Assembly: GCF_029504395.1 (NCBI RefSeq)
Contig: NZ_JAQFIF010000010.1
Location: 62,001 to 126,000, forward strand
DNA from: Arthrobacter sp. ES3-54
Lineage (GTDB): Bacteria > Actinomycetota > Actinomycetes > Actinomycetales > Micrococcaceae
DNA length: 64,000 nucleotides
Reading direction: 5' to 3'
The notes beneath the pieces are model-generated. The model was not told where the DNA came from. It saw nothing but the letters and a program-made list of their open reading frames with translations, and did no database searches. Made by a program: the position numbers and the translations under genes. Positions 44,843-52,722 of the stretch are shown here, piece by piece; position 1 is the first letter of the stretch, and every line of letters starts with the position of its first letter.

Positions 44843-45028
44843 CTACGACTTCGTTGGTATTGGCCGAGGGCGCCGATGAACACCCCGGGCATCCCGCGCC
44901 TCACGTTCGTCGTCGACGCCGTCGACGACGTCCTGCACCACCTCAATGTTGCGCTCCGGGTCACCGTCCGTGTGGCACCAGGACGCCAGGCGATCCAACT
45001 CCGGCCCGCTGAGGTCATAGCGCTCCAC
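44843..45028 (-). CDS. Possible small hypothetical protein
   Basis: A 61-residue frame from GTG 45028 beginning VERYDLSGPELDRLASWC, acidic in the middle (DVVDGVDDERE) and Arg/Pro-rich at the end. The first 45 residues look like real protein; the tail looks like read-through after a frameshift. No family is recognised and no ribosome site stands out. Confidence 0.3.
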   Translation of the reverse strand: MERYDLSGPELDRLASWCHTDGDPERNIEVVQDVVDGVDDEREARDARGVHRRPRPIPTKS

Positions 45029-45049
45029 AAGCTAGGAAGCGCAGCTAGG

Positions 45050-45680
45050 TCATGTGTTCGGGTCGGCCGAGGACGTTGCGTACTCCGGGCGGCGCCCAAG
45101 AGGCCGATAAGTCTGGATGGTTATTCCCCGGGAAGTGGTCTGCGTGGTCACCAGCTCGAGCGCGATGTCCGGACCGGAATCGGGAAACAGCCGAGTGCCC
45201 TGGCCGACGACGACGGGATAGGTGAGCAGGTCGAGCTGGTCCACCAACTCGTGGGCGAGTAGCCATCGGACGAGGACACCGCTGCCGGGCACCAGCAGTT
45301 CGCCGTCTTGCTGAGCCTTCAGATCACGGACGGCCCCGGCGACGTCGCCGCTCAGGATGCTCGTGCCCGCCCACTGCGGGTCGGTGAGGCTGGTCGATGC
45401 CACGTACTTGGGCCGGCTGTTCAGTGCGGCGGCGATCGGGCTCGTGCTCGGATCGATCATGGCTCCCCAGTAGCGGGCGAAGATCTCGTAGGTTCGCCGG
45501 CCAAAGAGGAACGCGGCGGCACCGCCGTAGACCTGGTTGAGATAGTCCCCGCTTTCGGTATCGAGAAGCGGGATGGCCCATCCCCCCGCGGTCGAAGCCG
45601 CCGCGGCGATCTTCCTCAGGTCCGCCCAGCCCCTGCATCACGCCGTCCACCGAGACGTTGGTCGTCGTCGTCAACCTCAT
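45050..45680 (-). pseudogene. RibD-like dihydrofolate reductase family gene with frameshift
   Basis: The N-terminus [33 protein letters not shown] is in one frame. The rest ([20 protein letters not shown] ... [10 protein letters not shown] ... QDGELLVPGSGVLVRWLLAHELVDQLDLL) continues in the next. The switch lies in a run of six C (45582-45587, G on the coding strand); removing one base restores a full-length protein of about 210 residues. The start is ATG 45680. Either the gene is inactive, or the run was miscounted, or expression is phase-variable. Intact members reduce pterin-like or pyrimidine substrates with NADPH. Confidence 0.8.
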
Positions 45681-45857
45681 GTCGTGGTGACACCCCTTCT
45701 GGATCTGCGCTACTTGCTTAAAGAAGCACACTAGAAGTTGTTTATCAACGGGTTAGCATCACGTCGTGCGTACACAGGACGACGGCCAATTCCGCGCTCA
45801 CTCCCCTGCCCCGCTGCAGGCGGACAAAGCGGCAGAGCTTCGGGCCGCTCAGTGGCC

Positions 45858-46286
45858 CTAGGCGTAGAAGCCGCGGAGAACGGCAACGAATATCGGCCGC
45901 AGCCGCTTTGGATGTGTGACGGCGCCTGCCGCTCGAATCATTGACGTGTCGACGTCGGCCAGAAAGGCCTCAGGTGATGCATACCCATCCGGAACGCGGA
46001 TCAACCAGACATACCCCCTAGGCCGCGGCGGGACGTCGGCGTCCCGGAGGTAGGAATCGATGTCGTCATCTACTCCTTGCCGGTCAGCGGCTGTGAACGG
46101 ACCTTCGAAATAGTGCCGAACGCCAGCGTGCTCGGTGTAGCCGGTGACCACCTTGTCCGCGTCCGAGGACGGGTGGCGGCGCAGGTTTTCCCTGCCGGCT
46201 GCCCACCCCATGAGCGCTCCCCAGCCGTTTTCGGGCAGCTCCACCCAGGAAGCTGAGGGCTCAGCTTCCTGTACCTCACTCCACAT
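45858..46286 (-). CDS. Hypothetical protein
   Basis: A 142-residue soluble protein beginning MWSEVQEAEPSASWVELPENGWGALMGW. Trp-rich and acidic, with a YTEHAGVRHYFEGPFTAADRQGVDDDIDSYL segment. No family is recognised. ATG 46286 is supported by GGAG five nt upstream. It lies 47 nt downstream of the DUF4193 gene on the same strand and may share its transcript. Confidence 0.65.
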   Translation of the reverse strand: MWSEVQEAEPSASWVELPENGWGALMGWAAGRENLRRHPSSDADKVVTGYTEHAGVRHYFEGPFTAADRQGVDDDIDSYLRDADVPPRPRGYVWLIRVPDGYASPEAFLADVDTSMIRAAGAVTHPKRLRPIFVAVLRGFYA

Positions 46287-46333
46287 GGTTGCTCCGTATC
46301 GGCTGGGGTGCGCGTGCGCCCTGAAGGAGCGCT

Positions 46334-46636
46334 TTAGCCTTCGCACTCGATGCAGTACGAGTGGCCGTTGCTTTCGCGCGCGAGCTGGGACCTGTGCCGG
46401 ACCAAGAAGCAGGAGGAGCAGGTGAACTCGTCCTGGGCTTGGGGAATGACCTGAACGATAAGTTCCTCGGCGACGAACTCTCCGCCGGGGGTGATGGCGT
46501 CATCCAGGGCCTCGGACTCGTCCAGCTCGCGGACGACGCTGCGGGCATCGGGAGCGTTCGCGGATTGCAGCGCCTCCAGAGACCTGTCCTGTGATTCCTT
46601 GACGTCGGAACGGACTTCGTCGTAATCGGTTGCCAC
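46334..46636 (-). CDS. DUF4193 family protein
   Basis: A 100-residue member of a small actinobacterial family. The start MATDYDEVRSDVKESQDRSLEAL is typical, the middle is acidic, and the C-terminus holds two Cys pairs, CSSC and CIEC, spaced like a zinc ribbon (FTCSSCFLVRHRSQLA...GHSYCIECEG). Function is unknown; metal binding is inferred from the cysteines. Confidence 0.92.
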   Translation of the reverse strand: MATDYDEVRSDVKESQDRSLEALQSANAPDARSVVRELDESEALDDAITPGGEFVAEELIVQVIPQAQDEFTCSSCFLVRHRSQLARESNGHSYCIECEG

Positions 46637-47075
46637 TTCGGTGATTCTCTCTTCCCTGATGTTGTCGGACGATCATGTCTGACTCCAGTCCAACACACGC
46701 GAGGGCGCCCGTATTCCCCGCACGCCACGAAGTGGCGGGCGGCTTCTGGCAGCCCGGAAATTGGTCCAGCGCCATGGCCGCTGGACCAGCGGAAACGCCC
46801 CCTGCCATGTCCCGGAGCAGCCATCACCCCGGGCTGACGACAGCCTCGCAATCACTGTGGTGGTGCCATGCGATGCCCCTCTTAGCTGTGACTTCCTTGG
46901 TTTTGCCTGTGAATCATCCGCGGGTCCTTGCGCGCATCTGGTTGCCTGCGGCAAGCTGTTGGTCACTTGGTGAATTGATCAAGTACAAGGAGACCGACGG
47001 CGAGGCTGCTGCCGGACTCTGTAGCGGCGATGCCGCCGCCCGGGCATGAACCGGCAGAACGGGAGGGCACGCAAT
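46637..47075. other. Gene-free stretch with a 25-bp near-palindrome
   Basis: No gene is supported in 439 nt. At 46763-46787 are perfect 9-bp arms GGTCCAGCG and CGCTGGACC around ccatggc. A second small hairpin GCCAC-gaa-GTGGC lies at 46721-46733. Promoters for the two flanking divergent genes must lie here. Confidence 0.5.
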
Positions 47076-47975
47076 ATGCAACGTCCAGTATCCATGTCGG
47101 CCAAATTCCAAACAATTGTCATTTGCTCACTAATTGCCGTGATCGTGATTCTTGGAATTGCGTATCTTTTCATTTCCCGGTCGAACGTTTCGCCGATTCC
47201 GGGAGCGTCCGGGCCTCAGGGGAACAACCCAACAGTGTCTGGGCGTGCTACTTACCAGAAAGTTCCGAATCAAGTTCTTTTTGCGCATGATAGCGCCGGA
47301 AAGCCGAATATCTCCGGGGACCTGACGAATATCAAGCAGGGCGACGCGGGCGATTGCTATTTCCTGGCCGCCCTGATGACAGTGGCCGCGCGATCGCCTG
47401 AGACCATTTTGAACATGGTCCACGACAACGGCAACGGGACCTACACCATTACCTTCCACAGCAAATATGACGGCGTACCCAATCCGGTGACGGTGACGGT
47501 CAACGGTGATCTTCCGTTCCGCCGCGACAAACCCTTCGAAAATGGCATCGAAAATATTGACGGCAAGAACGTTTCATGGGCGGCGATTATCGAGAAAGGA
47601 TGGGCGGCGGCGAACGGCAACAGCTATAAGGGCATCGATGGCACCGACCTCAGCAACGCTCAGGACCACGATGTGCATAATGGCCTCTATGCCATCACCG
47701 GTGAGGCTGGCGTCGACCGCAATCCCGGCGGCCCCATGACGGACGTGACCTTTGCGCAGATCGCGGAGGATTTCGCCAGCGGGCTGATTACCCTTGGGAC
47801 GTCCAACTCCGACGGCAAGCTGGTGTCCGACCATTCCTACGCGTTGCTGGGCGTGAATTCTTCCGACCAAACCGTCGTGGTGGGAGATCCGGAGGGCGGC
47901 CAAGAGACGCTGTCGTTTGAGACCTTCCAGTCCACAAATATCAACCAGTACATCGCGATACCGGCACTTCCCTAA
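47076..47975 (+). CDS. Membrane-anchored calpain-like (C2) cysteine peptidase
   Basis: A 299-residue protein: short N-terminus, one membrane helix (TIVICSLIAVIVILGIAYLFI), then a calpain-type catalytic domain. Gln88 and Cys94 sit in IKQGDAGDCYFLAAL and His253 in VSDHSYALLG. The position of the usual Asn (NPWG) is DPEGG, Asp271, an unusual third residue. ATG 47076 is preferred because GGGAGG precedes it by 8 nt. The gene uses more A/T-ending codons than its neighbours, suggesting transfer. It probably cuts proteins outside the membrane; activity with the Asp change is uncertain. Confidence 0.82.
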   Translation: MQRPVSMSAKFQTIVICSLIAVIVILGIAYLFISRSNVSPIPGASGPQGNNPTVSGRATYQKVPNQVLFAHDSAGKPNISGDLTNIKQGDAGDCYFLAALMTVAARSPETILNMVHDNGNGTYTITFHSKYDGVPNPVTVTVNGDLPFRRDKPFENGIENIDGKNVSWAAIIEKGWAAANGNSYKGIDGTDLSNAQDHDVHNGLYAITGEAGVDRNPGGPMTDVTFAQIAEDFASGLITLGTSNSDGKLVSDHSYALLGVNSSDQTVVVGDPEGGQETLSFETFQSTNINQYIAIPALP

Positions 47976-47976
47976 C

Positions 47977-48010
47977 ACAGACCGTTGAACGAGTACAGAC
48001 CGTTGAACGA
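47977..48010. repeat. Tandem 16-bp direct repeat after the peptidase gene
   Basis: The 16-mer acagaccgttgaacga occurs at 47977-47992 and again at 47995-48010, with two bases between, directly after the stop codon. The rest of the gap to 48433 shows no convincing gene. Confidence 0.85.
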
Positions 48011-48433
48011 AAGACCGCGGTCAAGTTCCCCTGCCGCGCCCTCACCCCCGGCCGGCCCGCGATTCGTCGCGGGCCTGGTTCCCGCTCATCCGGCTCTCGG
48101 CCTTATGACGAGCATGTGCCCGAGCCGGTGGCGGCCGATGAGGACATCCGGGTCCATTCGGCCGTCTTCGCCCGAGCATATTGGGTTCGTTGCTCATGAC
48201 TTTCTCCAGCTCCTTCGGCAGGCAGCTTCCCTCTCACGCCTGCCATTGAGCCGTGATGGAAGGGCCCGGGGCCCGTCCAGAGCGGGCAATGAATCAAGGC
48301 GTAGATCGCGGTTGACAGGTGTAGCCCGACATTCTAAATTTTTAGGTGCCCGGCGAAGCCCGGGACGGTTTTGCTTCACCCCTTGATAGCTGTGCCAGTT
48401 GAGCGGCTACGCCGCCGGACGCAGGAGGCCAAG

Positions 48434-48808
48434 ATGTTGAAGTCACCACTGCAGGAGTTCGTCAATGACTGCATCGCCCGGAATCCGGACGCAGACGGGC
48501 TCACCCAGGAAGAGTTGTACGGTCTATACCTCAGCTGGTGCGCCCTCCGGGAATCCACGCCCGCCCCAGCCAGAACTTTCAGAGCGGGACTGCGCGCGGC
48601 GAACATCCAGCCCGAACACCGCGGCGGCTTGTGCAGAGGCTTGGCGATGACGGGCCCCGCTGCCTGCGACTACATCGTCCATCGGGAACTCCCCCTCGCA
48701 CCGCTCCCCCAAGAGCTCCAAAAGAGTGTTGCTGACGACGACGGAACCGCCGCTATCGGCCGGGAACCGGCGCCAGGAAACGGCTCGGTATCAGCCCCGG
48801 CCGCCTAG
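48434..48808 (+). CDS. Small protein with primase-C-terminal-like winged helix
   Basis: A 124-residue protein. Residues 20-60, ADGLTQEELYGLYLSWCALRESTPAPARTFRAGLRAANI, resemble the winged-helix domain at the C-terminus of phage and plasmid D5-type primases (pattern LYxxYxxWC...Pxsxxx F...L). The rest is a disordered-looking tail. GGAGG precedes the ATG by 5 nt. It may be a DNA-binding protein derived from a mobile element; no replication genes are nearby. Confidence 0.6.
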   Translation: MLKSPLQEFVNDCIARNPDADGLTQEELYGLYLSWCALRESTPAPARTFRAGLRAANIQPEHRGGLCRGLAMTGPAACDYIVHRELPLAPLPQELQKSVADDDGTAAIGREPAPGNGSVSAPAA

Positions 48809-48864
48809 AGCCCGGGCCGATTCCTGGGTTCATCCGGGGACGATGGTTTTCGATAGTCACATGC

Positions 48865-50412
48865 TCACGTTGGTTCGACCGGAACGGCACCGCCGCCGTG
48901 GCGGATGCGCTTTACGACGGCTGTCGTGGACACATCGGCCACGTAGTCCAGAATCGCCACCGTGCCGCCATACCGTTCCACGACTCGGGCTTCCGTAAGC
49001 ATCTCCGAGGAGTAGTCACCGCCCTTTGCGTAGATCTCCGGACGAAGCGCCTCGATGAGTGGCACCGGGGTGGGTGTGTCGAACACCGTGACATAGTCCA
49101 CGCAACTGAGCGCGCCGACCACGGCGGCCCGGTCCGTGACGGAGTTGATCGGGCGATCCGGCCCTTTGAGCGCCCGGACGGAATCATCGCTGTTTAGGGC
49201 CACCACCAGGATGTCGCCCAGTTGCTTTGCTTGGTTGAGATACCGGGTGTGGCCGCGGTGCAGGACGTCAAAGCAGCCGTTGGTCAACACGATCCTCTGC
49301 CCGGCGGCCCGGTGGCGGCTAATCTGCCGGGCGAGCTCCCCGGCGTCGAGCGCGGTATCAGCGAAGCTGGCCAGGTGCTGGCCAAGATCATCCGTGCTGC
49401 ACACCGACGTTCCCGTCCGGCGGACCACGATGTCGGCTGCCGCCTGGGCGAGGTCCACGCTCGTCGTCAGCGGCAGCGAGGCGGCCCGGGCAAGTGTCAG
49501 CGCAGCCACGAAGGTATCCCCGGCCCCGGAAGCCTGCTTCTCCGTGACGGGCTTGGCCCATGTTCGGTGGACGTCGCCGGAACTGGGTATCAGGATTGCA
49601 CCTTCACGGTCCAGCGTCACCACCACGGCAGCTGCCCCGGTTGCGCGCAGCAGCTCCTGGCGATGCTCAACGACGACGGCGGGTCGCCTGGAGCTGGCCG
49701 ACAACTTGATGCCGAGCACTTCGGAGGCCTCCTGGGCATTCGGCGTGGCCAAGTCCGGCCTGAGAGCAGCCCAGGGCCGGGGATCATGGGCGTCAACGAC
49801 CACCAGCACGGACTCGGGGCGCCCCGCGAGGGCTGTGACGAGGGTGCTTTTCACCGGCCCGCTAAGAAATCCGGCACCATAATCGCAGATGACGACGGCG
49901 TCCTGGTTCTGGACAACTGCCGGCAGGGACCTGGCCGAGGCGTTGAGGGCTGCCGCCGGAATCCGTTCGGCGGTCTCATCGAAGCGCAGCAGCAGCTGGC
50001 CGGCGCTGCTGATCCGCGTCTTCGTCGTGGTGGTCAGGCCCGGGACGCGGCAGATATTCCCGGTGTCCACACCGGCTTCCCCCAGCTGTCGCAGCAATTC
50101 CGCACCTGCCACGTCGCAGCCCACGACCCCAACGAGCCGCACCCTGGCCCCGAGGGCAGCCAGGTTCACGGCGGTGTTCGCGGCGCCGCCCGGGGCGAAA
50201 CTGCGTTTGCCGATATCGACCACCGGGGCCGGCGCTTCGCGGCAGAGTCTTTCGATGGTGCCGCTCCACCAGCCGTCCAGCATTGCGTCGCCGACGACCG
50301 TTACCGCTGGACCGATCGCGGCCAACCGTCTGGGAAGCCACTCTTCCAGGCCACGCTGCCCAGCCAGATCCCCGCCGCCGGGAGTGTTCTCCGCGGCCGA
50401 GCGCGGTGTCAC
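48865..50412 (-). CDS. hldE: Bifunctional heptose 7-phosphate kinase/heptose 1-phosphate adenylyltransferase (copy 1)
   Basis: A 515-residue fusion. The N-terminal PfkB-type kinase has PGGAANTAVNLAALGA for substrate binding and ASGAGDTFVAA with the catalytic Asp. The C-terminal nucleotidyltransferase begins VLTNGCFDVLHRGHTRYL with the HxGH motif. Together they turn heptose 7-phosphate into ADP-heptose with GmhB acting between the two steps. Length and domain order equal HldE of Gram-negative bacteria. GTG start with a weak ribosome site. It is separated from the main heptose operon by a GT9 gene and an SDR gene; a second, divergent copy lies at 52723-54102. Confidence 0.93.
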   Translation of the reverse strand: MTPRSAAENTPGGGDLAGQRGLEEWLPRRLAAIGPAVTVVGDAMLDGWWSGTIERLCREAPAPVVDIGKRSFAPGGAANTAVNLAALGARVRLVGVVGCDVAGAELLRQLGEAGVDTGNICRVPGLTTTTKTRISSAGQLLLRFDETAERIPAAALNASARSLPAVVQNQDAVVICDYGAGFLSGPVKSTLVTALAGRPESVLVVVDAHDPRPWAALRPDLATPNAQEASEVLGIKLSASSRRPAVVVEHRQELLRATGAAAVVVTLDREGAILIPSSGDVHRTWAKPVTEKQASGAGDTFVAALTLARAASLPLTTSVDLAQAAADIVVRRTGTSVCSTDDLGQHLASFADTALDAGELARQISRHRAAGQRIVLTNGCFDVLHRGHTRYLNQAKQLGDILVVALNSDDSVRALKGPDRPINSVTDRAAVVGALSCVDYVTVFDTPTPVPLIEALRPEIYAKGGDYSSEMLTEARVVERYGGTVAILDYVADVSTTAVVKRIRHGGGAVPVEPT

Positions 50413-50758
50413 GGTCGCCGGCTTCCGCCTAGGGCGCGCCCCATGATTTCGGGGGGCCTCGGCGGAGTTGCCGGGGCACTGCCAATACGTTCAACCGTTT
50501 GCGGTTCGCGGATAGACATCCGCTCCCTGGATCTGTTGCGTACGCAGTTGACGGTCGCAGACACGGGAATCCTTCCCTGGCTCCTGGAGAGGTCCTGAGC
50601 AGCTGCCGAAATACTCACAGGCCTTTCGCCGCTCTTCCTATGACCCATTACTTACCCCGTGGGGGCAGGTTTACACCCTTGGCCGGCGGCCGAAGTGCCC
50701 CCGATGCCTTGGGCTGATCACCGGCGGACGGTGTAGCCAGCGGCCCCCGAGGAGAACT
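50413..50758. other. Divergent spacer between hldE copy 1 and the GT9 unit
   Basis: No gene is supported in 346 nt. It must hold promoters for both directions. An aggtttacaccc stretch at about 50668-50680 is locally A/T-richer, but no confident -35/-10 pair is visible. Confidence 0.4.
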
Positions 50759-50857
50759 ATGGTTGCGGCACGGTCGGCCGAGGGCCGCTACACCGACGGC
50801 CCTCCATACGGACGACGAGCCAAGTGCCGAGGCAAGTACAGACGCGGGAGGACTTGA
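50759..50857 (+). CDS. Arg-rich leader micro-ORF coupled to the GT9 gene
   Basis: A 32-codon frame from ATG 50759, preceded by GAGGAG with 4 nt spacing. Its stop overlaps the glycosyltransferase start as TGATG. The peptide starts MVAARSAEGRYTDGPPYGRR and has ten Arg residues. The strong ribosome site and exact coupling suggest it is translated, either as a leader that controls the downstream gene or as a small protein. Confidence 0.5.
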   Translation: MVAARSAEGRYTDGPPYGRRAKCRGKYRRGRT

Positions 50858-52002
50858 TGCAAGGGTTCAGACCGGAAGTATCCGGCGACGCCGACGTTGT
50901 CGGCTGGGGCGTCGGACCGATTCTGGAGAAGTTCGAACGCGTCAGGCGAATAGCAGTGCTGCGCGGGGGCGGGCTGGGCGATCTACTGTTTGCGCTGCCG
51001 GCCATCGCTGCCCTCCGGGCGGCCTACCCCGATGCCGTCGTCACTGTCCTGGGAACGCCCGTCCACCAGGAACTGGCGGCCAGCACCGCCGGACCAGCCT
51101 ACGACGTCCGGGTTCTACCCTTCGCGGAAGGCATCCGGCCGGGCCCGGAGGACGGTACGGATCTGGAGGCCTTTTTCGCCCAGATGAACGGGGAATCGCT
51201 CGACCTCGCTGTGCAGCTGCACGGCGGAGGGCGCTTCTCCAATCCGTTTCTGCTGCGCCTGGGCGCCCGGCATACGGTGGGCGCCCGGACCCCTGATGCG
51301 GCTCGGCTGGAGCGCAACCTTCCCTATGCCTACTACCAGCACGAACCGCTCCGAGCCCTCGAAGTTGCCGGACTTGCCGGCGCTCCCCCGGCCGGCTTGG
51401 AGGCTCGGCTTCGGCCTTTAGACCGCTACGCGGCAGGTCTGGAACCTTTCCTGGGAGGCGAGTCCGCCGTCGTGGTTATCCACCCGGGCGCGACAGACCC
51501 GCGTCGACGCTGGCCGGCGCGAAGCTTCGGCGAGGTGGCGGCGGCCTGCGCAGCGGACGGTGCCCGGGTGCTCGTTGTGGGCACCAGGGACGAAGAAGAT
51601 CTGGCCGCAGCGGTAGTGGAGGCGGCCGCCTCGGCGCAGGTCACTTCGCTGGCCGGTGAGCTCGCGCTTGGGGCTCTGGCGTCGCTACTGGCCGCGGCAA
51701 CGGTCCTGGTGGGCAACGACAGCGGTCCGCGACACCTGGCACAGGCGCTGGGTACCCCGACAGTAGGTCTGTACTGGGCCGGGAACGTCATCAATGCAGG
51801 CCCGCTGGGCCGCAGCCAGCACCGGGTACACGTGTCATGGCTGACACACTGCCCCGAGTGCGGCGCCGACATCACCCAGATTGGCTGGACGGCTCCGCGT
51901 TGCCCACATGAGAGCCCCCTCGTGGCCGGCATCAGCGTTGACGCCGTCTATCAGGACGTGCGGATGTTCACGGCCAAGAGCCCTCTTCCGCGGGGCAGAT
52001 AA
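50857..52002 (+). CDS. Glycosyltransferase family 9 (heptosyltransferase-like)
   Basis: A 381-residue GT-B enzyme. RRIAVLRGGGLGDLLFALPAIAALRAAYP is the GT9 N-terminal signature, and the C-terminal donor site has VVVIHPGATDPRRRWPARSFGEVAA and LVGNDSGPRHLAQALGTPTVGLYW. Two extra Cys pairs (CPECGADI, CPHE) near the end could hold zinc. Family members transfer heptose from ADP-heptose. ATG 50857 has GGAGG five nt upstream. It should add a heptose or related sugar to an envelope glycan. The 3' end overlaps the convergent SDR gene by 35 nt. Confidence 0.92.
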   Translation: MQGFRPEVSGDADVVGWGVGPILEKFERVRRIAVLRGGGLGDLLFALPAIAALRAAYPDAVVTVLGTPVHQELAASTAGPAYDVRVLPFAEGIRPGPEDGTDLEAFFAQMNGESLDLAVQLHGGGRFSNPFLLRLGARHTVGARTPDAARLERNLPYAYYQHEPLRALEVAGLAGAPPAGLEARLRPLDRYAAGLEPFLGGESAVVVIHPGATDPRRRWPARSFGEVAAACAADGARVLVVGTRDEEDLAAAVVEAAASAQVTSLAGELALGALASLLAAATVLVGNDSGPRHLAQALGTPTVGLYWAGNVINAGPLGRSQHRVHVSWLTHCPECGADITQIGWTAPRCPHESPLVAGISVDAVYQDVRMFTAKSPLPRGR

Positions 52003-52666
52003 GCAGCTCGCGGATCACGCATCCCGGAGGCTGGGAGAGTACGAAGAGGACAGCCTGGGCCACATTGGCGGGATCATTAAGTTTGGAATCATCCTGCGGC
52101 TTGTACTGCTCGGGCCGGTCGTCGAAGAACTTGGTCTTCATCCCGCCTGGAATCAGCGTGGTTACACCGATTTCGCCACTGGTTTCCGCGGCCAGGGCGT
52201 GGCTGAAGCCCACCACGCCGAACTTTGAGGCGCAGTATGCGGAGGCCTCCGGCAGCGCCCTCTTCCCCAGGGTCGACGCTACTGTGACCACCCGCCCACG
52301 TGATGACTTCAAGTAGGGCAGCGCCGCTCGGACCACGGACACTGTGCCCAGGAGATTGACGAAGATGACTTGCTCCCAGTCTTCGGCCGGAACGTTCTCC
52401 AGCTTTCCGCAGCGATCAATGCCTGCGGCGGTGACCACTGCGTCCAGGCCACCCAGGGTTTCGGCGGCCTGGTTGACCGCCTCACTCACGGCGGTCCGAT
52501 TCGCGACGTCCACCTCGATAGCCTTCGCCGCGGACACGGTCCGGATGTCGCGGTCCAACACTATGGGCGTTCCGCCTGCCTGCAGCACGGCGTCGACGAC
52601 GGCGGCACCGAGTCCGGAGGCGCCTCCGGTGACCAGCACCCTGCCATTTTGCATCTCGTAGGTCAT
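51968..52666 (-). CDS. Short-chain dehydrogenase/reductase (SDR)
   Basis: A 232-residue classical SDR. The cofactor motif is VLVTGGASGLGAAV, NAG-like AAGIDRCG, catalytic Ser in VTVASTLGKRA and YCASK for Tyr-x-x-x-Lys. ATG 52666 with AAAGGAA upstream. It lies between the two hldE copies. It is not HldD: length and motifs are those of small SDRs, so its role could be oxidation or reduction of a sugar or lipid in the same pathway. Its end overlaps the GT9 gene by 35 nt tail to tail. Confidence 0.9.
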   Translation of the reverse strand: MTYEMQNGRVLVTGGASGLGAAVVDAVLQAGGTPIVLDRDIRTVSAAKAIEVDVANRTAVSEAVNQAAETLGGLDAVVTAAGIDRCGKLENVPAEDWEQVIFVNLLGTVSVVRAALPYLKSSRGRVVTVASTLGKRALPEASAYCASKFGVVGFSHALAAETSGEIGVTTLIPGGMKTKFFDDRPEQYKPQDDSKLNDPANVAQAVLFVLSQPPGCVIRELLICPAEEGSWP

Positions 52667-52722
52667 GATATTCCTTTCACTTTGCAGCCGGTCGAGGAGC
52701 GCCGGCCCGGGACGGAGGTCGG

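Noticed and set aside
44512..45012. Plus-strand frame of 166 codons across the repeat/hairpin region
   Set aside because: Very Arg/Pro/Thr-rich, passes through the hairpin and repeat, and matches no family.
48044..48197. Small minus-strand frame with a good-looking ribosome site (GGAG before ATG 48197)
   Set aside because: The peptide is Arg/Pro/Ala-rich without structure, and no conservation can be judged; not enough to call a gene.
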